From positions 26,585 to 90,584 of the forward strand of contig DATKST010000151.1 of assembly GCA_035531475.1 (NCBI GenBank): a stretch of 64,000 bases of DNA, written 5' to 3'. The notes beneath the pieces are model-generated. The model saw only the letters and a program-made list of their open reading frames with translations. It searched no databases and was not told the origin of the DNA. Within the stretch, counting starts at the first letter, position 1. The number at the start of each line of letters is the position of its first letter. This document shows positions 50,882-60,036 of the stretch, piece after piece. This DNA comes from CALCEB01 sp035531475 (GTDB lineage: Bacteria > Acidobacteriota > Terriglobia > UBA7540). Position numbers and translations under genes: made by a program.

Positions 50882-51853
50882 TCACCGGTTGTATTTCGGG
50901 GTGATGCCGCGCAGCCGCCTCCAGACCTTGTCACAGGCTTCGAGCGTTTCGGCCAGGAGCGGACCGCCCTCCGCAGCCTTGAGGTTCTCGGCAAGTTGCT
51001 CGGGCTTTGAAGCGCCCAGGATCACCGAGTCCACCTGCGGTTGGCTTAGGAGCCATTGCAGGGAAAGCTCAACCAAGGTCTTGCCGGCCCGGCTGGCGAT
51101 GCTTTTCAGTTCTTCGACCGCGGCGAAGTAATCATCGTGCCAGTAGCGGTTCAAGTAGAGAGAATTCTTATCAAAGCGGGAGCCGGGGCTGGGCGTGCTC
51201 AGTGCCGAATGCTTGCCCGTGAGCAACCCCCCGGCCAGTGGATTGTAAGGCATCACGGCCACGCCGAACTGCTTGCAAAATGGCAAGTATTCGTCTTCAA
51301 TGGCGCGGGCCAGAAGGTTATACATGGGTTGGGAAATAAGTGGCGGAGTGAAGCCGTGATTCTCCGCGATCCAATGAATCTGGCAGATTTGCCATGCTGC
51401 GTAATTGGAGACGGCTGGATAGCGCACCTTGCCGGCGCGAACCAACTCCTCCATCGCGCCCAGCGTTTCCTCCAGGGGGACGGCGTAATCCGGCCAGTGA
51501 AGGTAGTAGACATCCACGTAATCCGTGCCCAAGCGCGACAGGCTGGCGTCAATTGCTTTCAGAATGGCGGCTCGCGAAAGGCCGCTTTCGTCCGGCGCTT
51601 CACCCATCTTGTTGCGGACCTTGGAAGCCAACACCACCTTCGAGCGGTGCGAACCGAGTGCCTTGCCCAGCACCTCCTCGGCGCGGCCGTGGTTGTACAT
51701 GTTGGCGGTGTCGAAAAAATTGATTCCCGCATCCAGGCACTGCGCGGTCATGCGGTCCGCTGCCGCCTGATCCGCTTGCGAGCCAAAAGGCATGGTGCCG
51801 AAGGACAGACGCGAGACCCGCAGGTCCGTATGATTCAACGTCCGGTATTCCAT
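50882..51853 (-). CDS. Aldo/keto reductase
   Basis: 323 residues. Catalytic tetrad Asp48, Tyr53, Lys78 and His about 119: NFFDTANMYNHGRAEEVLGK, LASKVRNKM and VYYLHWPDYAVPLEETL. NADPH-binding part near the C-terminus: QWLLSQPQVDSVILGASKPEQL. The LxxTDLxVSRLxFGTMxFG N-terminus places it in the AKR family 9/11/13 group. Substrate unknown. It lies divergently from the hypothetical gene at 51997. Confidence 0.93.
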   Translation of the reverse strand: MEYRTLNHTDLRVSRLSFGTMPFGSQADQAAADRMTAQCLDAGINFFDTANMYNHGRAEEVLGKALGSHRSKVVLASKVRNKMGEAPDESGLSRAAILKAIDASLSRLGTDYVDVYYLHWPDYAVPLEETLGAMEELVRAGKVRYPAVSNYAAWQICQIHWIAENHGFTPPLISQPMYNLLARAIEDEYLPFCKQFGVAVMPYNPLAGGLLTGKHSALSTPSPGSRFDKNSLYLNRYWHDDYFAAVEELKSIASRAGKTLVELSLQWLLSQPQVDSVILGASKPEQLAENLKAAEGGPLLAETLEACDKVWRRLRGITPKYNR

Positions 51854-51996
51854 GCTTCACCTCGAGAACGATGTTAACCGAAATCGAAAAAGGTTGCCCC
51901 ATCGAATGACGATCATAAAGAAACATTTTCTTCATGGGCCGGGGAGAACGGCATCCTTTGCCACCTCTCGAACATCTATCGGAGAGGAGGGTGAAA

Positions 51997-52365
51997 ATGG
52001 CCGCCGGAACGCTGGTTCAACTGGCTCAAGATCTCGAAAGGCTCGCTTACGAAGAGCAATACATCCGGCGGCGCTCGATGGCCACCTCGCTGGCCGTATT
52101 CATGGAAAAACACCGGGAGGTGGTTTCCACGGTTAACAAGATTGAGCGGGCACTCTCCACGGAAGTGCGGTTCAACCCGGCTCCGCTCATCGGCATTGAC
52201 TACCCCATAGATGACGCGCTTGAATGCGTCAGCGGTTTGGTGAACCAGCTTGAGGAAATCCGCTGCTGCGCGGGCCAGGACGTCTCACGGTTGCCGGAAA
52301 AAGTGGGAGACTTCAAAAGAAAGCTCGCAGATTTTGTGGACGGCCCCCTGCCCCAGGTGGCCTGA
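51997..52365 (+). CDS. Small helical protein of unknown function
   Basis: 122 residues from ATG 51997, preceded by GAGGAGGGTGAAA. The sequence is helical, cytoplasmic and without recognisable family: AQDLERLAYEEQYIRRRSMATSLAVFMEKHREVVSTV, then NQLEEIRCCAGQDVSRLPEKVGDFKRKL. It is not a shadow of another gene and has a good ribosome-binding site. A transposed element follows at 52420. Confidence 0.55.
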   Translation: MAAGTLVQLAQDLERLAYEEQYIRRRSMATSLAVFMEKHREVVSTVNKIERALSTEVRFNPAPLIGIDYPIDDALECVSGLVNQLEEIRCCAGQDVSRLPEKVGDFKRKLADFVDGPLPQVA

Positions 52366-52419
52366 GCGTCCCTCCACCGGAACTCCTCCCGCGCGGCATG
52401 ACAAGCCCGGAGCAAATTT

Positions 52420-52509
52420 AGTAGTGGGTCAGTTTAGCTCTTGGTGCGGCGAGTTTATTTCGCCAATTGGCGGCATGAAGCCGCCTGTACATCCAAACTG
52501 ACCCACTAC
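52420..52509. mobile_element. 90-base palindromic element with 9-base target duplication
   Basis: AGTAGTGGGTCAGTTT at the left and AAACTGACCCACTAC at the right pair perfectly over 15 bases. Inside is a second stem, GCGGCGAGTTTATTTCGCC and GGCGGCATGAAGCCGCC. The 9 bases AGCAAATTT lie on both sides (52411-52419 and 52510-52518). Confidence 0.8.
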
Positions 52510-52555
52510 AGCAAATTTCAGGCACTTGATGCAGGCAACCGCCGGCAAGACGGGA

Positions 52556-53092
52556 TCAGCGGTCCGGCCTCTTTTGGGATGGCGGCGACGCAGGACGGCT
52601 GGAGGCTTGGTAAACCTGGGGGCCTGGTTTTGGGTTGGAGACGCGCAGCGCGTATTGTATCCAACCATCGAGGGTGTCTTCGGGAGCTTCGCCAGTGTAA
52701 TCAAATACCGGCTTCAGGTTGCTGTCCAGGATGGTGACCTGAGGGATGTTGCGGTGGAAATACTTTTCGACCAGCTTGTTCTGGTCATCCGACCAGCCGT
52801 ACTGAAAGTCGATGACTACAAAATTCACCCGGCCCTTGTACTTGTTATAAAGGTCAACCGTGCGCTGGGCCATGCGTTTCGCGTTATAGCAGAACTCTTC
52901 GTAGAATATGACGTAATTGGGCATGCCGGGGACGGCGCCCTGGAGCATGTTGTCGCCGGTAATCAAAGGGCCCTGATGCTTGTTGTGGGCGTAATTCAAC
53001 CGGGATTTAAGGCGCAGATTTTGAGCCGGCCATGCCAGCGCCGGGAAAAGAACCAGAGCGATCACAGCAATGTACCGTAGCCATCGAATCAT
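52556..53092 (-). CDS. Exported thioredoxin-fold protein
   Basis: 178 residues with a signal peptide (IRWLRYIAVIALVLFPALAWPA). The thioredoxin-like core is YVIFYEEFCYNAKRMAQRTVDLYNKYKGRVNFVVIDFQY, IPQVTILDSNLKPVFDYTGEAPEDTLDGWI. Instead of a CxxC active site there is one Cys (FCYNAK), so it is unlikely to be a standard disulfide oxidoreductase. It follows the KdoO-like gene in the same direction with a gap of about 270 bases. Confidence 0.75.
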   Translation of the reverse strand: MIRWLRYIAVIALVLFPALAWPAQNLRLKSRLNYAHNKHQGPLITGDNMLQGAVPGMPNYVIFYEEFCYNAKRMAQRTVDLYNKYKGRVNFVVIDFQYGWSDDQNKLVEKYFHRNIPQVTILDSNLKPVFDYTGEAPEDTLDGWIQYALRVSNPKPGPQVYQASSRPASPPSQKRPDR

Positions 53093-53363
53093 GGTCCAAT
53101 AACATTCCTTTCAAAGTACGCAACCCGCCAGCAGCAAGTTGGGGGCGTTGATTCCCCTTTGTGCAAAGCTCGGAGCCGCTTGTATCACTGCCCAGGACGG
53201 ACGAGCCGGGCTAAAACTCAACTCCGGATCATGATGAGTAAGCACCATAACCGCAAGGCGCCCGCGAACCCGGCCATATTTCTTAGATGCCAATCAAGTC
53301 CAATCGGAAGCTTGGTTCTCGGTCCCAGGTTTCCGCCATTCTCCTGGCAAGGCCGGCCAGAAT

Positions 53364-54347
53364 TCAACGGGCGAGAGGCACTCCGCAGATTTGCTCGAGG
53401 ACGCTGATCGGAGATTTGGCGGGCAGCACCAGGGCGCGGCGGGGTACGATGAACGTCTGCTCGAGCGCGTATTGGCCGGAGATGACAGCGTGCGGCACAT
53501 AGTCCGTGTAAACCAGCCAGGTCGAAAGCGGCGGAAACTCCCAGCGGGACTTCGGACAAGAATCCTGGAATTCGTCATTGGCTTTCAAGTAGTGGTGAAA
53601 GCGGTGCATGAACTGATCGTAAGGTGACCGCGCCACCACCGGCAGGCGCAGGCTATGGGCCATCTGCGCTGAAAAGTTACGGAGGCGGCCAAGGGGGGAT
53701 TGGGCTGCACGCAGCAGTTCCAGCAAGCCCGCAGCCTTCGCGTATTTTTGCGCGATTTGGTCAAACCCTTCACCCGTCAACCACACGCGTGGACGGACGG
53801 GATTGATATTGGTGAAAACCCGCAAAATCCGGTTGCCCATGGAGGGGCGCGTGGGAAATGAATCGACGTGAAGCAGATCGTTGCGCAGGCGGCTGGGAAG
53901 CGGGCGGCCATCCTCTTCAATGGCGCGGAAGCTCGCATAATCAATGGCCATTTGGTGCCGGTAAGGCGTCAGGAAACTGGCTACAAATTCCCTGACCCGG
54001 ATAGAATAAGACCGGAAAATCCTGAAAAGATCCTCATGGTCCGCCGTCTTCCTATCAAAGCCCTTAACCCGCGATTCTTCCGGGCGGTAGGATATGTTCT
54101 TGTAGTGCGAGGACCGCGTCTGGCGCGCGCGCCGCAAATAATCGCAGTCTTCATCGGGAAGGACAAACGGGGTTTGAGGAAAGAAGAGGATTTCGCCTTC
54201 CTCCAGGCATTGGCAATACCTCTGCGACCTCTCCGGAGCGTTCGCCGGATCCAGCCAACCAGTTTGGTCAAAATCCTTGACTTGAATGAGTCCGATGGTT
54301 CGACCCTCCCGGCCAAACACAACTGCTCTAGCGATCGAGAAGCCCAA
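53364..54347 (-). CDS. Kdo hydroxylase-like Fe(II)/2-oxoglutarate dioxygenase
   Basis: 327 residues. An Fe(II)/2-oxoglutarate core is seen: LLHVDSFPTRPSMGNRILRV with the metal pair H160 and D162, then NINPVRPRVWL (2-oxoglutarate Arg) and the late LVYTDYVPHAVISGQYALEQTFIVP with the distal His. This matches KdoO-type hydroxylases, which act on the 3-position of the Kdo residue in the LPS core. EGEILFFPQTPFVLPDED is typical of the family start. Known role: LPS modification affecting permeability and recognition. No kdsA/kdtA-type gene is adjacent. Confidence 0.8.
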   Translation of the reverse strand: MGFSIARAVVFGREGRTIGLIQVKDFDQTGWLDPANAPERSQRYCQCLEEGEILFFPQTPFVLPDEDCDYLRRARQTRSSHYKNISYRPEESRVKGFDRKTADHEDLFRIFRSYSIRVREFVASFLTPYRHQMAIDYASFRAIEEDGRPLPSRLRNDLLHVDSFPTRPSMGNRILRVFTNINPVRPRVWLTGEGFDQIAQKYAKAAGLLELLRAAQSPLGRLRNFSAQMAHSLRLPVVARSPYDQFMHRFHHYLKANDEFQDSCPKSRWEFPPLSTWLVYTDYVPHAVISGQYALEQTFIVPRRALVLPAKSPISVLEQICGVPLAR

Positions 54348-54638
54348 GAAATCGCACCAGTCCGAAGGTCCTGACGTGCTTCCAAACGGCCCAACCGAAG
54401 CCTCACCGGATTAGGGCAAAGCCTCGCAAGGAGTCTTCGACTGACATGGAAAAGCTGGTAACTGGCGAATTCAGTTCTTATCTTACCTGTTTCGCCCTAA
54501 CTTTAATAGAATAAAAGCCCTTCGGAGTTTCCCACAGGCGCGGACCGGCCTTCTCCAGTATGCCTAATCCAGGCAAACAGTCAACTCCTCCGCATACGGA
54601 ATTTGCCGGCAGGCGCTTCCGACGCCCTCGCCCGCTGT

Positions 54639-56519
54639 TCACGGCCCCAATTGCCAAGGGACGGTGATCAACACGATGCGCGAGCAATCTTTCATTAACA
54701 GCAGCGCCTTCAGCCACTTTGGCCGCTGGCTGTGGAGCACGATCTGATACCAATGGTGTTCCACCAACTCAGGAATGATGACGGCAATGATCCGGTCCGG
54801 ATTCTTCTTCTCAAGCTCGACGACATAGTCCACAATCGGGTTCACCACAAAACGATAAGGGGACTTCACGATGGCGAGCTTTGGGGCCGGTAAACCCGCT
54901 TCCTTTGCCGGCACTTGAACGAACTTGCTCCAATCCGATGCAATTTCATCTTCGAGTTCCCCTTGTTCCCCTGTTTCCACATGGACGGCCTGAATTTCCG
55001 ACGAAATCGTCGAGGCAAACCGCAATCCCTTCTCCGCAACCTTGTTCCAACTCAAGATGGGCACAACCACCAGAAGCTTCTGTAAATCCTTCAGGTTTAG
55101 AGGGTTGCGGGACGCTGTCTGCAGAATGACCTGGTCGTAATGCCTGCGGATGGAGTACATCAGGATGATAATGCAGGGAATGATCAACGTGGTGATCCAC
55201 GCGCCCTCAGTAAACTTGGAAACCGTTACCACGATGACGGTGGTGGACGTGGCGAGAGCGCCCAGCCCGTTTATGTAAATATTGCGCCGCGCCCTGCCGC
55301 CACGGCCCTTGCGGAGCCAGTGCGCCACCATGCCCGCTTGGGAGAGGGTGAAAGCCAGAAAGGCACCAACCGCATACAGGGGGATTAAGCGGTCGGTGAC
55401 GCCGCCGAAGAGGACCAATAGAATGGCGCAGACAATTGCCAGGACATAAATTCCCTGCGAGTAAACCAGTCGCCGGCCCCGCTGGACGAATGGGATGGGC
55501 AGAAACCTATCCTCCGCAACCATGCGGCAAAGGCGCGGGAAATCAGCAAAAGCGGTGTTGGCGGAGAGGGCCAACACCATCAGGATACCGGCGATGGTGA
55601 TGTAGTAGAAAACGCCACGGCCGGCAACGGCGGCGATCAGTAGCGAGAGGAGGCTCTGATAGCCAGGTTTTGAAGGGTCCGTGGCGGCGATATTGTAGGC
55701 GTGGGCAAGGTAGGCAATGCCCCCCAGCAACACGATCAATAGGGCGATGATGGTGGTGAGAGTGCGCTGAGCCGTTTTTACCACCGGATCGCGGAACGCC
55801 TTTACGCCGTTGCTGACCGCTTCCACGCCGGTCATGGCCGTACAGCCGCTCGAGAAAGCTTTAAGGAGCACCCAGGCGCCCACCGCCGTCGTTACCGCAG
55901 GTAGGTGTGCCGGCGCAACCACAGGCCTGGGATGGCCATCTGCCAGGAGCGTCTTGATCAAGCCCCAGCCCAGCGTAATAAGCATAGTAGCGATGAACAA
56001 ATAGGTGGGCGCAAGGAAGGCCACGCCGGCCTCACGCACTCCACGCAGATTCACCACGGTGACGAAAGCAAGGATGGCCAGGCAGATTTCCAGCGTGTGG
56101 GGGTGAAGTGAAGGTACGGCCGACACCAGAGCCCCCACGCCGGCGGAAATGCCAACAGCGGCGGTGAGGATGTAATCAATCATCAGAGCCGCGGCAGCCG
56201 TCAATCCCGCGAAATTGCCCAGATTCTCCCTCGCGACCGTGTAGGAACCCCCGCCCGTGGGGTAAGCCTCAATGGTCTGCCGGTAAGAAAAGTAGACGAT
56301 GGTGAGAAGAACGATGATGGCGGCAGTGATGGGGATGATATAGAAAATTCCTGCCACGCCCAGAGGGATGAGCAAAGTTAACGCCGCTTCCGGCCCGTAG
56401 GCGGCGGAGCTGAGTGCATCCAACCCAAACACCGGAATTCCGGCGCGCCATCCCAGCTTTTCCCCTCTTTCCTCAGCGGAGCTCAGCGGCCTGCCCAGAA
56501 TGACATCAGCCAGAGACAT
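54639..56519 (-). CDS. KimA-like APC family permease
   Basis: 626 residues from ATG 56519; 35 further codons are open but have no membrane or family match. LGWRAGIPVFGLDALSSAAYGPEAALTLLIPLG, YPTGGGSYTVARENLG and ALSANTAFADFPRLCRMVAEDRFLP are distinctive of the KimA/YdaO group. There are about 12 membrane helices, followed by a cytoplasmic C-terminal domain (LKDLQKLLVVVPILSWNKVAEKGLRFAST, Usp-like). Known: KimA is a high-affinity K+/H+ symporter in Bacillus; Acidobacteria homologues may transport amino acids or K+. I see no c-di-AMP riboswitch in front of it. Confidence 0.85.
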   Translation of the reverse strand: MSLADVILGRPLSSAEERGEKLGWRAGIPVFGLDALSSAAYGPEAALTLLIPLGVAGIFYIIPITAAIIVLLTIVYFSYRQTIEAYPTGGGSYTVARENLGNFAGLTAAAALMIDYILTAAVGISAGVGALVSAVPSLHPHTLEICLAILAFVTVVNLRGVREAGVAFLAPTYLFIATMLITLGWGLIKTLLADGHPRPVVAPAHLPAVTTAVGAWVLLKAFSSGCTAMTGVEAVSNGVKAFRDPVVKTAQRTLTTIIALLIVLLGGIAYLAHAYNIAATDPSKPGYQSLLSLLIAAVAGRGVFYYITIAGILMVLALSANTAFADFPRLCRMVAEDRFLPIPFVQRGRRLVYSQGIYVLAIVCAILLVLFGGVTDRLIPLYAVGAFLAFTLSQAGMVAHWLRKGRGGRARRNIYINGLGALATSTTVIVVTVSKFTEGAWITTLIIPCIIILMYSIRRHYDQVILQTASRNPLNLKDLQKLLVVVPILSWNKVAEKGLRFASTISSEIQAVHVETGEQGELEDEIASDWSKFVQVPAKEAGLPAPKLAIVKSPYRFVVNPIVDYVVELEKKNPDRIIAVIIPELVEHHWYQIVLHSQRPKWLKALLLMKDCSRIVLITVPWQLGP

Positions 56520-56829
56520 GGATTGTCCTTTTCGTTGGAGCGCTGCCGCACGCTCCTTCGCAGGAAGACGCCGCGGCCTCTTTCTCAAGCTCCTGAAGTT
56601 TATAGGAAAACAAGCGGCTGGCAAATAGCGGAATTCTTGGAGGCGGGGATTGCGGTTGCGTGGTTATGGTGCAAAGCGCCGCCGGGCATCTCGGCGGCAA
56701 ATGGCGACGGGACGGCGGCGCTATTGATTCACAACCCATTGCCATCGGGAGAGAGTGGCGCGGGGAAGCAACGCTCCCCTGTGCGCCGGGTGAGGGTAAA
56801 ATACGTGTCCGCACTTACGAAATCGTGAA
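56520..56829. other. Intergenic region between ABC ATPase and KimA-like genes
   Basis: 310 bases without a gene. One GC-rich stem-loop (GCCGCCGGGCATCTCGGCGG at 56678-56697) is the only clear structure. Confidence 0.4.
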
Positions 56830-57570
56830 CTACGCTCCAGGTAATGGCCCGTGTTCCATGTAAGACAGATAGAGCTTTTCCAGGTCTTCGTGGGCCAGTT
56901 CCTCGCGTGTTTTTTGCATCACCATTCTGCCTTCGTTCATGATGCCCATCCGGTCGGCAATGTCCTTGGAGCGGAAGATGTCATGCGTGGACATCAGGAT
57001 GGCCTTCCCGTCCGCCTTCAGCTTGGAGAGTAATTCCATGAATTCGGCTCCGGCTTTCGGGTCGAGGCCGGAAGTGGGCTCATCCAGGAGAATGGCAGGT
57101 GAGTCTTTTATGCGGGCGATGGCCAATCCCACCTTTTGCCGCATCCCTTTTGAAAATTCCTTGACGCGGCGGTCGAAAGCATTCGAGCTCAACCCCACCT
57201 CACCCATCACCCGGTCGTATTCTTCCCTGGTCAAATGGGGCTTGCCTCCCAGCTTCGCAAAATAGTCCAGATTCTGCCGCGCCGTGAAGTTGCCGTACAG
57301 CATGACGTTCTCCGAAACATAAGCGGCATACTTCTTCGCCTCAAGCGGATTCTGATGGCTGTTGATGCCGTTGATGCGCGCTTCGCCTTCCGAAGGTGGA
57401 ATAAAGTCGAGGAATAGGTTGATGGTGGTGGTCTTGCCAGCCCCGTTCGCGCCCAGCAGGCAGAAAACCTCGCCCGGATAAATCTCAAAGTTCACCTTGT
57501 CCAGCGCCAGCGTGTGGCCGTTATAGCGCTTGGTCAGGTTAATGGCTTGCAACATGGGTCGAATGTTCAT
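56830..57570 (-). CDS. ABC transporter ATP-binding protein (ABC-2 type)
   Basis: 246 residues. Walker A GANGAGKTT at 40-48, Q-loop-like YVSENVMLYGNFTARQNLDYF, signature FSKGMRQKVGLAIA, Walker B ILLDEPTSGLDP and the switch His in LMSTHDIF are all present. It belongs to the CcmA/NosF-like group exporting lipids, polysaccharides or drugs. The membrane-spanning partner is missing: the next gene downstream is the KimA-like permease, and the gene upstream is a NEW3 protein. Either the permease is elsewhere or it was lost from this locus. Confidence 0.88.
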   Translation of the reverse strand: MNIRPMLQAINLTKRYNGHTLALDKVNFEIYPGEVFCLLGANGAGKTTTINLFLDFIPPSEGEARINGINSHQNPLEAKKYAAYVSENVMLYGNFTARQNLDYFAKLGGKPHLTREEYDRVMGEVGLSSNAFDRRVKEFSKGMRQKVGLAIARIKDSPAILLDEPTSGLDPKAGAEFMELLSKLKADGKAILMSTHDIFRSKDIADRMGIMNEGRMVMQKTREELAHEDLEKLYLSYMEHGPLPGA

Positions 57571-57590
57571 GCTGATTTACCCTCCGCTTC

Positions 57591-57660
57591 ACCCCCTCAC
57601 CCCGGTCCTCTCCCCCACACGTGCGGAGGAGAGGGTGGCTGAAGGCCGGGTGAGGGGGCC
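57591..57660. repeat. Hairpin core of the family A/B type, without ends
   Basis: ACCCCCTCACCCCGGTCCTC pairs with GAGAGGGTG...GGCCGGGTGAGGGGG. Like 20782-20852 it lacks the terminal repeats; it lies between the ABC ATPase start and the NEW3 gene. Confidence 0.75.
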
Positions 57661-57763
57661 TTACGGCGAGGCTGAAGCTCCGCCCTTCCGTTCCAGCCAG
57701 TTCACATTAAATTCGGCGCCTCCGCCCTGCCGGGTAAACTGCGAGCACCGCCTATCGAGCCGG

Positions 57764-57870
57764 TGTGACAACTTGCTTTTCTTCGTTGTAGCGGCGATCT
57801 CTGATCGCCGAAACCCTTGAAAAGTCACGACCGGCGATCAGAGATCGCCGCTACAATTACAGTTGTCACA
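57764..57870. mobile_element. 107-base element with TGTGACAACT ends around a GTAGCGGCG hairpin
   Basis: Outer inverted repeats TGTGACAACT (57764-57773) and AGTTGTCACA (57861-57870). Inside, TTGTAGCGGCGATCTCTGAT and ATCAGAGATCGCCGCTACAA pair perfectly (57786-57856). No clear flanking duplication. The inner hairpin is the one seen at 24140 and 44742. Confidence 0.7.
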
Positions 57871-57876
57871 CAGACT

Positions 57877-59445
57877 CTATCGCCGCGCCATGCGCACACC
57901 AAACCACACGATTCCACCGATCACAAGAACGAGAAAAGCCACGAGCAGCCCGGTGGCGGCAAGATTGGGTGGAGTGATGATGTGGATGCGGTCGGACTGA
58001 TCCGGCATCTGGAGCTTGCGGCTGTTGGAGGTGGCATCAGTTTTAATGCGCACTTCGTAGTCGCCCAATCCCACCCCCGCCGGCGGCAGAACCTGGAGCT
58101 TCACAATCGACTCTTCGTTGGGATCCAGTTTATCCAAAGTGTCCGGCGCCACCACTGTCCGCCAATTCAAGGGGGTTTCAGTCGAGAGGTGAATGTTGCG
58201 GACCACGCGCGTGCCAATGTTTTTCACCGTCAAGTTCAGGATCACGTCTTTTCCGGCCGCAATCTCCTGGTAGAGGCTGGGCGCAGTCACTTCAATCCGG
58301 CCGATGCCGCGCGGGATCAGTTGCAACCGCACTTTGCCGCACTTCAGCGCCGCAATCTGGCTTTCGCTGTACGTCTTCGACGGATCGATGTGTCCCGCCT
58401 GCGCCGGGTCCATCACCAGCACCCAGAAGTTCAGCGGCTGGTCCAGCCGCACGCGATCATCCACTTTGTCCGGCAAGTAAATCTTCAACTGGATGTTCTG
58501 GCTGGTGACTCCTTCCGGGAAGCGGACTTGGGAAAGGTGCGCTCCCGAAGATGGCTCAAGGAACTCCGTATTGATCTCGGGGGGCAGGTTGAGCGTCAGC
58601 AGACTAAACGGCTGGGAGGATTTTGTGAACTGCTCGAGGTGTAGATTGTAACTGGCGCTGGCGCCGAGGTCCGCTTCGAGCGAAACCTCTTCCGAACTTA
58701 TGCTGATGATGTTGGCGGAGGGATCCTTCTCCAGATAAACTTCCTGGTCCGCTTCACGGCCGTTGTAGTATAGCCCCACGGTGAGAGCGTCCACGTCCTT
58801 GAGCAGCTCGAAATTGAGCGTTGTCTGCTCGCCCACTTCGAGTTTCGAAATATACGCCGAGTAGGGATCGGAAATCACCGCGCGGGGCACCTGGGCGACG
58901 GGCGGCGAGCCGGCAGACGCCGCCGGGGAAATCTCCGGCGCTTCCTTCAAGGAGACACGGATATCCGTCAGCTCCCGCATCTGGAGCTGGCTGGGAAGCT
59001 GCACGTCCGCTGCCAAGATGCCGAATTGCTTGTAATCCAGCACCGCTCCGGAATTGTTCCTCACCGTCACCCGCACGTATTTTGAACCATCCGGCCGTTG
59101 GTACTTGATGGCGGAAACAATGTCGAGCCGGGGAACTTGCGAAAAAAGGCGCAGGAAAGCCTGTTGGAAGTCCACTTGGGCCTGCCGGTAAGCAATCTCC
59201 GCAGATTCGTAATCGGCTCGCGCCCCAACCCCCCCATCGAAGAGGGTTTTCTGGCGGTCTCGCTTGGCCCGCGCCTCATTCAAGGAAAGTTCAATGCGTT
59301 TCAGCTCGAGCAGCCGCTGCGCTTCCGTGTTGGCCGAAGGCCCCGCCGCGCCGGCTGAAGAGCTTTGGGCAGAAATCAAGGCCGGAAAAGGCAGAAGGAT
59401 GGGGAGGAGAGCCCAGAGGGCACAAGTTTTCAGAAGCGGTCTCAT
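57877..59445 (-). CDS. NEW3-domain membrane-anchored protein
   Basis: 522 residues. Signal peptide TCALWALLPILLPFPALISAQ; then a helical coiled-coil part (about 40-105; EAQRLLELKRIELSLNEARAKRDRQKTLFDGGVGARADYESAEIAYRQAQVDFQQAF resembles an outer-membrane-factor hairpin), two or three Ig-like beta domains, a NEW3 domain near 380-475 (VILNLTVKNIGTRVVRNIHLSTETPLNWRTVV...ESIVKLQVLPP) and a C-terminal membrane helix (NLAATGLLVAFLVLVIGGIVWFGVRMARR). Known: NEW3 proteins often accompany ABC-2 exporters. It shares the direction of the ABC ATPase, supporting one transport unit. Confidence 0.8.
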   Translation of the reverse strand: MRPLLKTCALWALLPILLPFPALISAQSSSAGAAGPSANTEAQRLLELKRIELSLNEARAKRDRQKTLFDGGVGARADYESAEIAYRQAQVDFQQAFLRLFSQVPRLDIVSAIKYQRPDGSKYVRVTVRNNSGAVLDYKQFGILAADVQLPSQLQMRELTDIRVSLKEAPEISPAASAGSPPVAQVPRAVISDPYSAYISKLEVGEQTTLNFELLKDVDALTVGLYYNGREADQEVYLEKDPSANIISISSEEVSLEADLGASASYNLHLEQFTKSSQPFSLLTLNLPPEINTEFLEPSSGAHLSQVRFPEGVTSQNIQLKIYLPDKVDDRVRLDQPLNFWVLVMDPAQAGHIDPSKTYSESQIAALKCGKVRLQLIPRGIGRIEVTAPSLYQEIAAGKDVILNLTVKNIGTRVVRNIHLSTETPLNWRTVVAPDTLDKLDPNEESIVKLQVLPPAGVGLGDYEVRIKTDATSNSRKLQMPDQSDRIHIITPPNLAATGLLVAFLVLVIGGIVWFGVRMARR

Positions 59446-59766
59446 TCGCTCCGGCAGTCGAACGGCGTATTAATCTCCGGGCAATATGATAGCCGAAAAC
59501 GTCCATTCTTCAACAGTAAATAGCGAAGGAGTTATAAGAAGGTGGTGAGTTCCGCCCGGCTGCGATTTCTATTTGCAATGAACCAGTACCCGCAGACTCT
59601 TTTGCCTGGCGATCCGTGCTGGTGGTGATAAACTGCAATTGCCCGGGCTCAATATGGCGCCTGGGGGCAGGCATTCTGCTAGTATGGGGCCTTGCACGGC
59701 GTTGCTGAAGCGCAGATTTGCGGTCTGCCCCTGCCAGCCGGACTGATTGGTAATGGAGGTGTTCCG
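59446..59766. other. Intergenic region before the ParD-like gene
   Basis: About 320 bases. No known repeat or gene; AATGGAGGTGTTCCG just before 59767 is the ribosome-binding site of the antitoxin gene. Confidence 0.4.
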
Positions 59767-60036
59767 ATGAACGTCCAGCTAAAACCGGAACTGGAGAGAT
59801 TCGTAGCCGAAAGGGTCAAGACCGGGCAATATGCCGACCCCAGCGACATCGTGAACGAAGCGCTGGAGGTGCTCAAGGAGCAGGAGGAGTTCACGCCTGA
59901 GCACGAGGCCACCCTGCGACGGGAAGTGCGACGGGGGATCGAACAGTTGGATGCAGGCCAGTCCGCCGCCTTCGATGCCGAAAAGATCATCGCCGAAGAA
60001 CGCCCGCGGCTGGCTGGCGGAAGAGAACGCGATTGA
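59767..60036 (+). CDS. ParD-type antitoxin
   Basis: 89 residues from ATG 59767, preceded by GGAGG; an ORF continuing 25 codons upstream is unlikely. The N-terminus MNVQLKPELERFVAERVKTGQYADPSDIVNEALEVLKEQEE is a ribbon-helix-helix start of the ParD/CC2985 type. The acidic tail (EHEATLRREVRRGIEQLDAGQSAAFDAEKI) would bind the toxin. It overlaps the parE remnant by the ATGA junction. Since the toxin is truncated, this antitoxin may now be an orphan. Confidence 0.85.
   Translation: MNVQLKPELERFVAERVKTGQYADPSDIVNEALEVLKEQEEFTPEHEATLRREVRRGIEQLDAGQSAAFDAEKIIAEERPRLAGGRERD

Noticed and set aside
56520..56829. c-di-AMP (ydaO) riboswitch in front of the KimA-like gene
   Set aside because: KimA homologues are often controlled this way, so I looked for the conserved ydaO blocks on the minus strand; they are not recognisable, only one GC-rich hairpin is.
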